64,000 nt of DNA from Fodinibius halophilus. Lineage in GTDB: Bacteria > Bacteroidota > Rhodothermia > Balneolales > Balneolaceae. Under the pieces are notes generated by a model, which saw nothing but the letters and a program-made list of their open reading frames with translations, did no database searches and was not told where the DNA came from. The stretch spans positions 1-64,000 of the forward strand of contig NZ_JAALLS010000004.1 of assembly GCF_011059105.1 (NCBI RefSeq). Reading direction: 5' to 3'. The position numbers and the translations under genes are program-made. This document shows, piece after piece, positions 21,103 through 31,293 of the stretch (positions within the stretch are counted from its first letter, which is position 1; each line of letters starts with the position of its first letter).

Positions 21103-22458
21103 ATGGATCTACAAAATAATACACCGCCTCAGCTGCCCGATCCCGGGCAATACCAGCTGAGTAAAAATGTACACAATATTACGCGCTACCAGACCGTAGC
21201 CGCTGACATGCAGCATCCCGGGAATAAGCCGCGGCTCTATGTACATATCGACATGAATGCCTTTTATGCCCAGGTTGAGCAGCTCTGCTACAATCTCTAC
21301 GGTATGCCGGTAGCCGTAGGCGGGTGGCGCAAAGAGGACGGCACTGTTAAAGGTATTGTAGCAACCAGTTCATATGAAGCGCGTGCCTTGGGCATAAAAA
21401 CGGCGATGAGCGCACTACAAGCCTATAAGCTCTGTCCCTATATCATTTTTAAGCAAGTAGATTATGAGAAATACCGCGCCTATAGCAAGCGTATTAAGAA
21501 TGTGCTGGATACGTTTTCGCCGGATGTTGAAGCCTACAGCATGGATGAGTTTTTTATGGATATTACCTGGAAGAAAGACGATTCTCGCGAGGAACTTGTA
21601 GAGTTTGGCTGGAATATCAAGGAAGCAATTCTGGAAGAGACGCAACTCTACTGTAGCGTAGGTATTTCTACTTCCAAAACCTATTCCAAACTGACTTCCG
21701 ATATAGAAAAACCGAACGGGCTCACCGTCATTACTCAGCAAGATGATATCGAAAAACGGATCTGGCCTATGCCGCTGGACGAGGTTTGGGGTATCGGTCG
21801 GCGGCGATATGAGAAGTTAAAATCACGGGGCGTATCAACTATTGGTTGTGCTGTTGAACAAGGATATCCCCTGTTCCAGAAACTATTCGGACAGTATTTT
21901 GGCAAAATGCTTTGGCGAACGGCAGCCGGCAAAGACCGTGCAATCGTCAGTGACGATAGCGAATACGTGCCCGAGCGGGTCTCCTACGGGCATACTTTTT
22001 CGACCTGGACCAATGACCCGTGGCAAGTGGCTGCGGAGTTTGCCAAAGCAACCAAACAGGTCTGCTATCGGCTGCGCGGTTATGGCAAAAAGTCGGATAA
22101 ATTCTTTGGCAACGTTCGTTTTCAGGGTCCTCAAAAAGACGGGTTTTCTTTTACCTTTCGTGCGCCGGGTTTAACTAACCTGGATGGCTATGTGCTCCAA
22201 AATTGTCTGCAGAAAGTAATGCCGATGCTTTTTTATTGTAAAAAACAGGGCAAAAAATTTCGGGCTATTATGTTGGGTACAACGGAATTAAATATGACGA
22301 CACAGATGGAACTATTCTTCCAGGAAAACCCGCGCCTGCAGCGATTACATCAAGCGATGGACTACCTTAATAATCGCTTTGGACTGGATACAATTGATCA
22401 CGGCATTAGCCAGTACGATGTGAAAGGGCATACTCATTTTAAAGAGCGATCGATTTAG
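21103..22458 (+). CDS. dinB: Y-family DNA polymerase (DinB/Pol IV-like)
   Basis: I choose ATG 21103 (Met-Asp-Leu-Gln-Asn-Asn), since the longer frame would run through the LexA box. The 451-residue protein has an unusual 45-residue N-terminal extension, then His-Ile-Asp-Met-Asn-Ala-Phe-Tyr-Ala-Gln-Val-Glu (first catalytic Asp) and Tyr-Ser-Met-Asp-Glu-Phe-Phe (second catalytic Asp-Glu pair). The fingers, thumb (Val-Trp-Gly-Ile-Gly-Arg-Arg) and little-finger domains follow. It performs translesion synthesis. No beta-clamp motif was identified with certainty at the C-terminus. SOS control is likely because of the operator upstream. Confidence 0.85.
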   Translation: MDLQNNTPPQLPDPGQYQLSKNVHNITRYQTVAADMQHPGNKPRLYVHIDMNAFYAQVEQLCYNLYGMPVAVGGWRKEDGTVKGIVATSSYEARALGIKTAMSALQAYKLCPYIIFKQVDYEKYRAYSKRIKNVLDTFSPDVEAYSMDEFFMDITWKKDDSREELVEFGWNIKEAILEETQLYCSVGISTSKTYSKLTSDIEKPNGLTVITQQDDIEKRIWPMPLDEVWGIGRRRYEKLKSRGVSTIGCAVEQGYPLFQKLFGQYFGKMLWRTAAGKDRAIVSDDSEYVPERVSYGHTFSTWTNDPWQVAAEFAKATKQVCYRLRGYGKKSDKFFGNVRFQGPQKDGFSFTFRAPGLTNLDGYVLQNCLQKVMPMLFYCKKQGKKFRAIMLGTTELNMTTQMELFFQENPRLQRLHQAMDYLNNRFGLDTIDHGISQYDVKGHTHFKERSI

Positions 22459-22711
22459 AAAACATATTATACCTCTGGCGTATCCCATCTTCAGTTAAAA
22501 TAATCCATAAATATTACAACCTTCGATATTTAAAACTATTTACATCTTTTCAGTTAAGATTTGCTGTATCCCACCGATAACGATAAAGTACAAAGTATAG
22601 CTGGCCATTATCCATCAAATAATTATTCACAACTATTATTTCCCAGAGCGAGAAAGTAGTATTGATCTACTAACGTTTCTTTGAGCCAAAACATTTTTAA
22701 CGGTTTAGATT

Positions 22712-25345
22712 ATGAGTTCCAATACCGAACAAAAGCGACTGGTAGAACTACAATCATTCAATATTGTTAATGAAGAGACCGAGGATACCCTTACTGGTTT
22801 AACGGAACTTGCCTCAACAATCTGTAATACCCCTGTTGCGCTAATAAATCTGCTAGACTCTCACCAACAGATCACAAAGTCGAGCAACGGAATCGATATA
22901 TCTGCCATTCCCAAAGAAGAGAGTTTCTGCCAGTATGCGATTAAAAACCAAGACCTGATGATTGTTGAGGATACGCTGCTGGACCTTCGGTTTAGGAATA
23001 GCCCGTATATAGAGCAGGGGATTCGTTTTTATGCCGGAGTTCCTTTAACTACGGAAAAGGGATACAATTTAGGCACTATCTGTGTTATCGATAACAAACC
23101 CCGCCAATTAACCGACCAACAAATTCAGAGCCTTAAGCTGCTCGCCCGCGAAGTGGTTGACCACCTGGAATTACGAAAAAAGAATACTCAGCTCGATGCA
23201 CGAAATAAAAGACTTAATAATGCAGATAAATTTCTAAGCAACTCTTCTGATCTCCAAATAATTGTTGATACCGATTCGCTTCGAATTCTCAAAACCACTG
23301 AAAATACCCACACTACGCTAGACTATGAAGGCTCCCTTATAGGCCAGCCATTTGCTGACCAAATTATTGACGGCCCTGCCAAGCGAAATGCCATAAAATT
23401 CCTCAGGCAATCAAATAAAAAGAAAGGGACATTTATTGCTCCCGTAGAAACAGGTGGCGAGCAAATAATCTACCTGGAATTTACCTTTTCCAGGTTTTTC
23501 GGGCGCTGGTTTGTAACCGGCAAAGATATTAGCGAGCAAGAAAAAACACTTCGGGCTCTACAAGAAACACAGATCAAAAAAGAGACGATCCTCAATTCAG
23601 CCTCTGATTGTATCATCACCATCAATCAACATGGTGAAATTATGCAATTTAATTCAGCGGCAGAAAAGACCTTTCAATACGATAAAGAAGAAATTATTGG
23701 TAAATCGATGAGCGAAACGCTTATCCCTCCTCTATACCGCGAGGAACATGCAGAAGGGATAAAACACTATCTTGAAACAGGCCACAGCCCTATCATTAAC
23801 AAGCTCGTTGAGATGCCTGCACTCCGTAAAGATGGATCACAATTCCCCATTGAACTGCAAGTAAACCATATAAAAGACAGTACTCCGCCCCAATTTTTAT
23901 GTATTTTTCGTGATATCTCAGAACGCAGAGAAACCCAGGAGAAACTCAAAAAAACCCTGACGAATCTTAACCTGGGCCAAGAGCTGGCAGAGGTCGGCAG
24001 CTGGCGATGGGAGATCGGGGATAACACCATGGAATGGTCGAAGAAAATATATGATATCTACGACTTTGATATCATGCAAAAGCCTTCTGTAGATCTGCTT
24101 CTGGATCGCGTACACCCCGAAGATAATAACCGGGTTAAAGATCTTCTTTCAAGTATTATGGAAGGAGATTTAATTAAAGACTTTGAACACCGGATACTCG
24201 CCCCAAATGGAACTATCAAATGGGTACGGCATTCTATTAAAACTATTTATGGACCCGGAGACAAACCCCTTGAGGCAAATGGGGCCGTACAGGATATCAC
24301 CAAGCAAAAGAAAACCCAGTTTAAACTGGAACGAGAGAAACAGTTGAGTGACAAAATCATAAACAGTTTACCTATCTCGTTCTTCATGTTTGACCGCGAT
24401 GGCAACCCGATTCGCTGGAACGACCAAATACGCGAAATAACAGGGTATACCCAGCAAGAGATCTCTTACATGCATCCCAAAAAATTTATCGCGGAAGAAC
24501 ACCGGCAATATGTAGAAAAAGCATTGAAAAAAGTTTTTGAAAAAGGAGAGGTCACAGCCGAAGCCAACTTAAAAACCCGCGATGGCGATAATATCCCGCA
24601 CCTTTTCAGTACAAGCTCATTTCGCAGTGGCGATCGCAATTTTTTTATCGGTACCGCTCAAAATATTGCTGACTTAAAAGAGTATGAACATCAACTGGAA
24701 ATATCATTAAAAGAAAAGAAAGTTTTACTATCTGAAATTCATCACCGTGTAAAAAATAACCTGGCCATCATCTCCGGGCTGTTACAACTGGAATGTTTTA
24801 ACACCGAAAACGATAACACAAAAAATATATTAGCCAACAGCCAGCTGCGTATTCAGTCGATGGCCACCGTACATGAAATGCTGTATCAGGCCCAAGACTT
24901 CAGCAATCTTTCTTTTAGTGATTTTGTTTCTAAAACTATTGACTCCATTAAGAGTATTTATCAGCAAGAACATTCGGATATCAATTTTGAAGTATCTGTG
25001 AATGATATTCAACTCAATGTAAATCAAGCTATTCCGTGCGGACTTATTATCAATGAAATAGTCACACATGCTTACAATAATGCTTTCCCCGACGATAAAG
25101 GGACCATTACAATCTTTCTGAAAGAGAATGGCGACGAGGTAACCCTGCATATTAAAGACGATGGCAAAGGATTGCCGGATGACTTCTCGCTTTCTCACGA
25201 TAACTCTATCAGCTTTTCACTTATCAACACGCTGGTCCAACAACTCGAAGCGGAGATAGAAGTACGATCTGAAGCAGGTAGCGAATTTGTTATCCATTTT
25301 GAGAAGAAGAACGTAAAAGGGGCCGGCAGTTCTTTAACAACCTAG
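22712..25345 (+). CDS. GAF-PAS4-HisKA_2 sensor histidine kinase
   Basis: The 877-residue soluble kinase has an N-terminal GAF domain (about 15-150, Ala-Gly-Val-Pro-Leu-Thr, Leu-Gly-Thr-Ile-Cys-Val-Ile). It is followed by four PAS domains at about 170-275, 288-405, 415-530 and 540-655. The HisKA_2 phosphoacceptor region has Ile-His-His-Arg-Val-Lys-Asn-Asn-Leu-Ala (about 670-680), and the HATPase part carries Asn-Glu-Ile-Val-Thr-His-Ala and Asp-Asp-Gly-Lys-Gly-Leu. There is no membrane span, so it senses a cytoplasmic signal. A CheY-like regulator follows 276 bp downstream and is the likely partner. The gap 25346-25620 has no visible gene. Confidence 0.85.
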   Translation: MSSNTEQKRLVELQSFNIVNEETEDTLTGLTELASTICNTPVALINLLDSHQQITKSSNGIDISAIPKEESFCQYAIKNQDLMIVEDTLLDLRFRNSPYIEQGIRFYAGVPLTTEKGYNLGTICVIDNKPRQLTDQQIQSLKLLAREVVDHLELRKKNTQLDARNKRLNNADKFLSNSSDLQIIVDTDSLRILKTTENTHTTLDYEGSLIGQPFADQIIDGPAKRNAIKFLRQSNKKKGTFIAPVETGGEQIIYLEFTFSRFFGRWFVTGKDISEQEKTLRALQETQIKKETILNSASDCIITINQHGEIMQFNSAAEKTFQYDKEEIIGKSMSETLIPPLYREEHAEGIKHYLETGHSPIINKLVEMPALRKDGSQFPIELQVNHIKDSTPPQFLCIFRDISERRETQEKLKKTLTNLNLGQELAEVGSWRWEIGDNTMEWSKKIYDIYDFDIMQKPSVDLLLDRVHPEDNNRVKDLLSSIMEGDLIKDFEHRILAPNGTIKWVRHSIKTIYGPGDKPLEANGAVQDITKQKKTQFKLEREKQLSDKIINSLPISFFMFDRDGNPIRWNDQIREITGYTQQEISYMHPKKFIAEEHRQYVEKALKKVFEKGEVTAEANLKTRDGDNIPHLFSTSSFRSGDRNFFIGTAQNIADLKEYEHQLEISLKEKKVLLSEIHHRVKNNLAIISGLLQLECFNTENDNTKNILANSQLRIQSMATVHEMLYQAQDFSNLSFSDFVSKTIDSIKSIYQQEHSDINFEVSVNDIQLNVNQAIPCGLIINEIVTHAYNNAFPDDKGTITIFLKENGDEVTLHIKDDGKGLPDDFSLSHDNSISFSLINTLVQQLEAEIEVRSEAGSEFVIHFEKKNVKGAGSSLTT

Positions 25346-25620
25346 TTTGAGTAAACGAGGATAATAGGACTTCTGATTATTACTCCATCATTTCTTGCTG
25401 TATTCTTCTGAAACAAACAGAGGCTCAGTTTTCTCTGTCTTAGCTCCCCCCTTCTCAAAAACGTTTGTATTTCCAATAAAATACTCATACCGTTGAGTAC
25501 TACATGCTGAATGTCCAGTTAGCTTTATTTATATAATTTTACTGGAATAGATAAAATTGATTGTCTTATCTCTCGATTTTTCTATTTTTAGACTTGTTAT
25601 CATGAATTGATCACATTTTT

Positions 25621-26001
25621 ATGGGCACAAAAGAAAAGAATGTCATAATTGTCGAAGACGACCTCATCCTGAACCTTCTGTATGAGAGTTATCTTGAACG
25701 GCTTGGCTTCCAAACAGAAGGAGAACTGGTCTATGGCAAAACCGCTATTGAGATCGCACAAAAGATAGATCCGGATCTTATTGTTATGGACATCTCTCTG
25801 GAAGGTGATATCGATGGTATCGATGCCATGCTGGAAATCCGAAAATTTTCAAAGGTTCCCGTTATTTATATTACCGGTAACTCGGACCCCTATCATGTTG
25901 AACGAGCCGAGGCTACCGATTATCTCGACTACTTGACGAAGCCCATCGAATTTGATGATCTCAAGAAAGCCGTTTCAAAACATTTTCCTCTCAATTCATA
26001 A
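25621..26001 (+). CDS. Single-domain response regulator (CheY-like)
   Basis: The 126-residue receiver domain has the acidic pair Glu-Asp-Asp at 12-14, the phosphorylatable Asp in Val-Met-Asp-Ile-Ser-Leu (about 57) and Lys in Leu-Thr-Lys-Pro-Ile (about 108). There is no output domain. HisKA_2 kinases often act with such single receivers, so it probably takes phosphate from the kinase upstream. The start ATG at 25621 has no strong Shine-Dalgarno sequence. The next gene (peptidase) starts 45 bp later and may be co-transcribed. Confidence 0.8.
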   Translation: MGTKEKNVIIVEDDLILNLLYESYLERLGFQTEGELVYGKTAIEIAQKIDPDLIVMDISLEGDIDGIDAMLEIRKFSKVPVIYITGNSDPYHVERAEATDYLDYLTKPIEFDDLKKAVSKHFPLNS

Positions 26002-26045
26002 CGAATTCTATATCTCTTAATTAAAAGCTACGACCCTCTTTTCTT

Positions 26046-28085
26046 ATGACAAAGCTAGTATCTTTGCGCAACATTTCTGTTGCTATTATAACTCTGCTTA
26101 TATTCCTTTCAAGCTGTACCGGCACACAACAGGTAGCAGAGGGTCCACAGCAAGAAGATTCTAAGCAATCAGCTCAAAAAGAAAAGTATCATAAACTACC
26201 TTCCGAAATGGATCGGCCGGTAGCCAACCCTATTACCAACGAAATTCCAACATCGTTCTTCAATGCAGTGGAGTTGGGGACCCGAACAATGTCGGGCGAA
26301 CCGGGACCCGACTACTGGACACAACGTGCGCATTACGATATTGACGCAGAACTCATCCCTTCCGATACCCTGCTAAAAGGGAGCAGTACCATCACCTATT
26401 ACAATAACTCTCCTGATACTCTTGGTACTCTTTTTATGGAGCTTGCTCAAAATCTCCATAAAAAGGGTGTCCAACGCAGTGGAAACCAAGAAGTAACAGG
26501 GGGCGTAACGCTCCACAAGGTTGCTGCCAACGACAAAGATCTGTCACAGCTCCCCTCGCCTAATGCCCCAAGCGGATATTATGTGAATGGCACCCAAATG
26601 GTTGTCCGTCCCAATCAACCTTTAGCACCGGGCGACAGTATGACTATTAGCGTGGACTGGGACTTTAAAATACCACAGGCCGGGGCCGACGGACGTATGG
26701 GTTACAGCAAAGACAACTTGTATTATATTGCCTATTGGTATCCTCAAATGCGGGTTTATGATGATGTCAACGGTTGGTTTACGGATCCTTTTACCGGTAA
26801 TGCGGAATTCTACCACGATTTTGCGAACTATAATGTCGATATCACTGTACCCGAACAATGGATGGTTGGCGCTACCGGGAAACTGCGAAACAGCAAAAGT
26901 ATCCTTACACAAAATATTCACCAGCGCCTGAGCCGGGCACATAAAAGCGATAGTGTGATCCATGTAGTGACAAAAGAAGATTTTGGATCCGTTACCAAGT
27001 CTACTGACAACAATAAAGTAACCTGGAACTTTCAAGCCCAAGACGTACGTGATTTTGCTTTTAGTGTCACGAAAGAGTCGCTTTGGGATGCCACCCGGGC
27101 CAGTGTTGGAGATCGTGACGGAGATGGAAACGAAGATTTCTCCAGCATTAATGCAATCTATCGCAACTCGGCGCCTTTATGGACCAATGCCGCCAAGTTT
27201 ACCCGAAACGCAATCACTTTTCTGTCGGAGTATACCCACATGCCCTATCCCTGGCCACATATGACCTCTGTTGAAGGTGGCGGTATTATCGGTGGCGGGA
27301 TGGAGTTTCCGATGATTACGATCATTGGGGATTATAAAGGCCGACCTGCACAGTCACTGTATGCTGTCATTGCACACGAGCTAGCCCATATGTGGGTTCC
27401 TATGCAGATTAGCACAAACGAACGACGCTATGCCTGGATGGATGAAGGAACAACGACTTTTAATGAGAACCAGGCAAAAAAATCGTACTACCCCGACAAA
27501 CAAAACTTTGATATTTCTGATATGCAAAGTTACCTGCGCATCACCTATTCGGATGCAGAAGGCCCTATCATGCGCTGGTCAGACTACCACTACAACGGCT
27601 TTGCCTATGGAGTGGCATCCTATCCCAAACCGGCCACTATGCTGGTAAGCCTGCGAAACTATTTAGGTGAAGAAACATTTAACAAAGCATATCGCACCTT
27701 TCTTGATCGCTGGCAATATAAACATCCCTACCCGTGGGATATGTTTAATACCTTTGAAGATGTTGCCGGACAAGATCTCGATTGGTTTTGGAGAAGCTGG
27801 TACTACGAAACCTGGACTCTGGACCATGCCGTAGCGGAGGTAACAACAGACGAAAACAGTAGTCGGATTATTATCCATGACAACGGCTTGGCACCGATGC
27901 CGGCAAATATCGAAATTACCCTCGCCGATGGCTCAACAATAATGCGAAAAGTTCCTGTTGAAAAATGGCTCAAAGGGGCAACCAAAGCGATTGTTACTGT
28001 TGATGGCCAAGCTACCAAGGTGGTTATTGATCCTGACAAGCTGTATCCCGACAATAATCGGGAAAATAATCGCTGGACCAAATAG
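26046..28085 (+). CDS. M1 family zinc metallopeptidase, lipoprotein
   Basis: The N-terminal signal ends in a lipobox (Phe-Leu-Ser-Ser-Cys), so the 679-residue protein is anchored in a membrane outside the cytoplasm. M1 hallmarks are present: the exopeptidase-like Gly-Gly-Gly-Met-Glu-Phe (about 418-423), the zinc motif His444-Glu-Leu-Ala-His448 and the third ligand Glu467. It likely removes N-terminal residues from peptides for nutrition. There is no aminopeptidase-N C-terminal ERAP-like domain, so it is a short M1 form. An Asp/Gly-rich loop (Asp-Arg-Asp-Gly-Asp-Gly-Asn-Glu-Asp) at about 355 looks like a calcium-binding loop. A terminator follows. Confidence 0.9.
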   Translation: MTKLVSLRNISVAIITLLIFLSSCTGTQQVAEGPQQEDSKQSAQKEKYHKLPSEMDRPVANPITNEIPTSFFNAVELGTRTMSGEPGPDYWTQRAHYDIDAELIPSDTLLKGSSTITYYNNSPDTLGTLFMELAQNLHKKGVQRSGNQEVTGGVTLHKVAANDKDLSQLPSPNAPSGYYVNGTQMVVRPNQPLAPGDSMTISVDWDFKIPQAGADGRMGYSKDNLYYIAYWYPQMRVYDDVNGWFTDPFTGNAEFYHDFANYNVDITVPEQWMVGATGKLRNSKSILTQNIHQRLSRAHKSDSVIHVVTKEDFGSVTKSTDNNKVTWNFQAQDVRDFAFSVTKESLWDATRASVGDRDGDGNEDFSSINAIYRNSAPLWTNAAKFTRNAITFLSEYTHMPYPWPHMTSVEGGGIIGGGMEFPMITIIGDYKGRPAQSLYAVIAHELAHMWVPMQISTNERRYAWMDEGTTTFNENQAKKSYYPDKQNFDISDMQSYLRITYSDAEGPIMRWSDYHYNGFAYGVASYPKPATMLVSLRNYLGEETFNKAYRTFLDRWQYKHPYPWDMFNTFEDVAGQDLDWFWRSWYYETWTLDHAVAEVTTDENSSRIIIHDNGLAPMPANIEITLADGSTIMRKVPVEKWLKGATKAIVTVDGQATKVVIDPDKLYPDNNRENNRWTK

Positions 28086-28108
28086 TATAAATTCTTCCAA
28101 TATTGGTA

Positions 28109-28134
28109 AAAGGATGCCTATTATGGTATCCTTT
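28109..28134 (+). terminator. Rho-independent terminator
   Basis: AAAGGATGCC and GGTATCCTTT pair around TATTAT, followed by TCTTATTTT. It terminates the peptidase transcript before the histidine kinase gene. Confidence 0.65.
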
Positions 28135-28262
28135 TCTTATTTTGGGTGCAAAAGTTATTAAATTCCGTAAATAATTGGGATTATGGAATTCGTTACCTTC
28201 TTAAATTTCTTACCTTTAGGTACGTATCATCTCACTGGTTTAGCATTTATAAATTATACAAT

Positions 28263-29963
28263 ATGAAGCGTTACGGATCACTTCGGTGGCTACTGCTCGC
28301 TGTCGGTATTATCGCCATTATCGGCCTTACCGGTATGAATGTATACTCCCTGTATGCTCTTCATGAAAATACGCTGGAATCGAATCGGGAAAATAAAAAG
28401 CTACAGATTGCTGAATTTTCCGACAAGATCAGGTATCGTTTTTTCGAATCATACTACGGGCTTAGCTCCATAGATATAAAGCATCTGAAATCTACCTTCA
28501 GAAAAACAGGTAAATTTTCAGACGAAGTCATATCAAAGCTCAACAAAGCGGCTGATGATAAGATATTTGATAATATCTATTTTATCCCATCAGATTCCAA
28601 AGTTTGTCAACAGAATGAGGCTATTCTACGATATAACGACAAGCTCGAAAAGTTTGTCCGTACCTCCTCTTATCCCGAGCTTGTTTGTGATGGAATGGGT
28701 ATTTCCCGTACGCAAATGAAGAGTCTCATTGATGACTATAAGTACAGTAATAAAGTCATTTTTGATTCCCACCGCAGTGTTACTATTGCCATTCTAGATC
28801 CCTCGGAGAAAAGCATCTTTGGCTACCTTACCATGCCGTTCAACCAAGATTATCTGCGCAATGAATATCTTCCCAAAAAGCTGGCGGAAAAATTTGGCAC
28901 GCCTGACCAGTCGGACATGCATGTCTGGCTGCGCGACTGGGTAAATGACGAAATTATTGCTAGCAGCGATACCACCGTACAATATGACCATGAAAAAGTA
29001 CAGTTTGAACAAGACTTCCCCAGTTTATTTGACTATTGGGAACTGCAGGTAGCGTTTACTGATCAATCTGCCGTTGCGGCCTCCAATGCATCTCTTATTA
29101 AAAATATAACAGTTCTGGGAGCTGCCATGCTGCTACTGATAGGGGCTCTCGTTTTTATGTTTAGATCTGCCCAAAAAGAACGAGCGCTGGCTCAGCGTCA
29201 AGCCGGTTTTTTGGCAAACGTCACTCACGAGCTTAAAACCCCATTGGCAGTAATGCAAGCGGCAGGAGAAAATCTGGCAGATGGACGTGTTACCGATAAA
29301 ACAAGACTCAAAAATTACGGTAATCATATTTTTAATGAAGCCGTACGCCTTCGCAAGATGATCGAGAAGCTTCTTGATGTGGCTAAAGCCGACGCGGGAC
29401 AGTCATTGGTAGAACCCGAACCCATTAACCTGGCTAAAAAACTACATTCATATATTGATGAGCATAAAAAATATATTGAAAAGAAAGGGTTTACACTACA
29501 CACTACTATTGAAGAAAACCTTCCGATGGTGATGGTTGATCCCAATAGCTTTGAAACCATTGTCAGCAACCTTGTTGAAAATGCTATTAAATACAGTACA
29601 GATGAAAAATTCATCCACATTCGGCTGAAAAAAGAAGACGAGAAATTGGTATTACAGGTAGAAGATCACGGTGTAGGGATGAACAACAAAGTCACTGCTC
29701 ATATCTTTGAGAAATTTTTCCGTGCTGAGGATACCTTAACAGCCAAAACAAAAGGACACGGACTCGGCCTATCCATTGTCAGCAACCTTGTTGAACTCAA
29801 TGACGGCGATATTACCGTATCCAGCACCCCTGAAGAAGGCTCAACATTCACTATTACCTTTCCCGTTATCCTTGACGAAGAAGATACCACTGATCAACCA
29901 AACACATCATATTCTACTGAATCTGATTCATTAAATAAGGAGTCTGAAATATATGTCAACTGA
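28263..29963 (+). CDS. Two-component sensor histidine kinase (HisKA/HATPase)
   Basis: I choose ATG 28263 (Met-Lys-Arg-Tyr-Gly-Ser), which precedes a first membrane helix; the upstream extension is not supported. A second helix near residues 285-305 delimits an about 250-residue extracytoplasmic sensor domain. The HisKA box reads Val-Thr-His-Glu-Leu-Lys-Thr-Pro-Leu, and the ATPase has Asn-Leu-Val-Glu-Asn-Ala-Ile-Lys-Tyr, Asp-His-Gly-Val-Gly-Met and Gly-His-Gly-Leu-Gly-Leu. There is no HAMP domain. The last 11 bases overlap the response regulator gene. It therefore works with that regulator; the signal is unknown. Confidence 0.85.
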   Translation: MKRYGSLRWLLLAVGIIAIIGLTGMNVYSLYALHENTLESNRENKKLQIAEFSDKIRYRFFESYYGLSSIDIKHLKSTFRKTGKFSDEVISKLNKAADDKIFDNIYFIPSDSKVCQQNEAILRYNDKLEKFVRTSSYPELVCDGMGISRTQMKSLIDDYKYSNKVIFDSHRSVTIAILDPSEKSIFGYLTMPFNQDYLRNEYLPKKLAEKFGTPDQSDMHVWLRDWVNDEIIASSDTTVQYDHEKVQFEQDFPSLFDYWELQVAFTDQSAVAASNASLIKNITVLGAAMLLLIGALVFMFRSAQKERALAQRQAGFLANVTHELKTPLAVMQAAGENLADGRVTDKTRLKNYGNHIFNEAVRLRKMIEKLLDVAKADAGQSLVEPEPINLAKKLHSYIDEHKKYIEKKGFTLHTTIEENLPMVMVDPNSFETIVSNLVENAIKYSTDEKFIHIRLKKEDEKLVLQVEDHGVGMNNKVTAHIFEKFFRAEDTLTAKTKGHGLGLSIVSNLVELNDGDITVSSTPEEGSTFTITFPVILDEEDTTDQPNTSYSTESDSLNKESEIYVN

Positions 29964-30657
29964 TTCTAAAAAGATTGTAATCGTCGAAGACGAACCGAGC
30001 TTGGTATTCACCCTACAAGATACTCTCGAAAATGAAGGCTATAATGTATTTGTAGCCAATGAAGGAGATAAAGCAGTAGATATTGTAAAAGAGGAAAATC
30101 CCGACTTGATGATCCTGGACCTTATGCTTCCGGGGATGAGTGGCTTTGATGTATGTCGAAAGGTTCGGGGGATGAACTATACCTTCCCTATTATTATGCT
30201 TACGGCCCGCGACCAGGAGATCGACAAAGTTACGGGCTTAAATATCGGGGCTGATGACTATATGACAAAGCCCTTTGGCGTCAAAGAACTGCTGGCACGC
30301 ATCCAGGCACGGCTGCGCCGCTCCGAAGAGTACGCCAGTGCCACCCCTATCAACGAGGTTGACCTAGATCCTATCCATGTCAACCTAAAGAATGCCGTCG
30401 CCGAACATCCCGAAAATGGAGATATTGAACTCACCACTCGCGAAGTAGAACTTATTCGCTATTTGGTAGCCCACGCCAATGAACCGGTCTCACGCGATGC
30501 CCTGCTCGAAAATGTATGGCGGTATGAGTTTAGCACTAATACACGTACTGTGGATGTCCATATCTCCAAATTACGCTCAAAGATTGAGATGCATCCCGAT
30601 GATCCCAAGTATCTCGTTACCCTCCACGGGGTAGGCTATATGCTAAAGATGAGCTAA
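29953..30657 (+). CDS. OmpR-family response regulator
   Basis: The 234-residue protein has a receiver domain with Asp-Glu-Pro near the N-terminus and the phosphorylated Asp in Met-Ile-Leu-Asp-Leu-Met-Leu-Pro (about 56). The conserved Lys is in Met-Thr-Lys-Pro-Phe. The C-terminal winged helix of the OmpR/PhoB type contains Leu-Thr-Thr-Arg-Glu-Val-Glu-Leu-Ile and Val-Asp-Val-His-Ile-Ser-Lys-Leu-Arg. It overlaps the kinase gene by 11 bp. Phosphorylation by that kinase should promote DNA binding. The target promoters are not evident here. Confidence 0.9.
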   Translation: MSTDSKKIVIVEDEPSLVFTLQDTLENEGYNVFVANEGDKAVDIVKEENPDLMILDLMLPGMSGFDVCRKVRGMNYTFPIIMLTARDQEIDKVTGLNIGADDYMTKPFGVKELLARIQARLRRSEEYASATPINEVDLDPIHVNLKNAVAEHPENGDIELTTREVELIRYLVAHANEPVSRDALLENVWRYEFSTNTRTVDVHISKLRSKIEMHPDDPKYLVTLHGVGYMLKMS

Positions 30658-30663
30658 CGGTTT

Positions 30664-31224
30664 TTAGGAGACAACTGAATCTTTATTCAGGTCGCGAACA
30701 AACTGGGGAAAGCCGGTAACCTGGGCCATGAGCAACTGCTGCTGGAAATCATCGTTGATGCCCGTTTCATCATCAAAATTTTCTGTAACCCGGGGGATAA
30801 AAACCCGTTCCGGGAAGATATGGGCATGACGATAGCCAAGTACTTGCTGCAGCTGTTCTACGGCCCGCAGTGCACCGAAAGCACCGCTGGCTTCGCCCAC
30901 TAAAGCTATGGGCTTTTTCTCTAAACTGCCGGGAAAAGGAAAGTAATCAATAAACAGTTTCAGAATACCGGGATACCCGCCATTATATTCCGGGCATACG
31001 ATGACAAGTCCATCCGCGGTTACAGCCCGACTTACAAATGCTTCCACCTCGGGCAGTTCCTCGCCGTATTTACCACCGGCGACCTGATCTACAGGAAAAT
31101 TTTGCATATCAATAATCCCTGTATCAACACCCTCTTCACGGTACTTTTTCTGTATATATTTCGATACTCGTAAGGCATTGGAACCGGGCCGGTCAGTGCC
31201 ACTTATGATTTGTAAATCAAGCAT
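30664..31224 (-). CDS. NADPH-dependent FMN reductase-like protein
   Basis: The 186-residue flavodoxin-like fold shows Ser-Gly-Thr-Asp-Arg-Pro-Gly-Ser-Asn near the N-terminus (phosphate-binding loop). The hallmark Cys-Pro-Glu-Tyr-Asn-Gly-Gly-Tyr-Pro-Gly (about 77-86) of the NADPH_FMN_red family is present. The family reduces flavins or quinones using NAD(P)H. Its stop lies 7 bp from the response regulator stop on the other strand, so transcription is convergent. The substrate cannot be told. Confidence 0.85.
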   Translation of the reverse strand: MLDLQIISGTDRPGSNALRVSKYIQKKYREEGVDTGIIDMQNFPVDQVAGGKYGEELPEVEAFVSRAVTADGLVIVCPEYNGGYPGILKLFIDYFPFPGSLEKKPIALVGEASGAFGALRAVEQLQQVLGYRHAHIFPERVFIPRVTENFDDETGINDDFQQQLLMAQVTGFPQFVRDLNKDSVVS

Positions 31225-31293
31225 ATAAACTTAGGCTTAAACTGTGTTGTTGATGGTCAAAGATACGATTTCTTATCCAAAATAAAGCACTCC

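Noticed and set aside
28146-28262. 39-residue extension of the histidine kinase
   Set aside because: It precedes the natural first membrane helix, lacks coding character and lies just past the upstream terminator.
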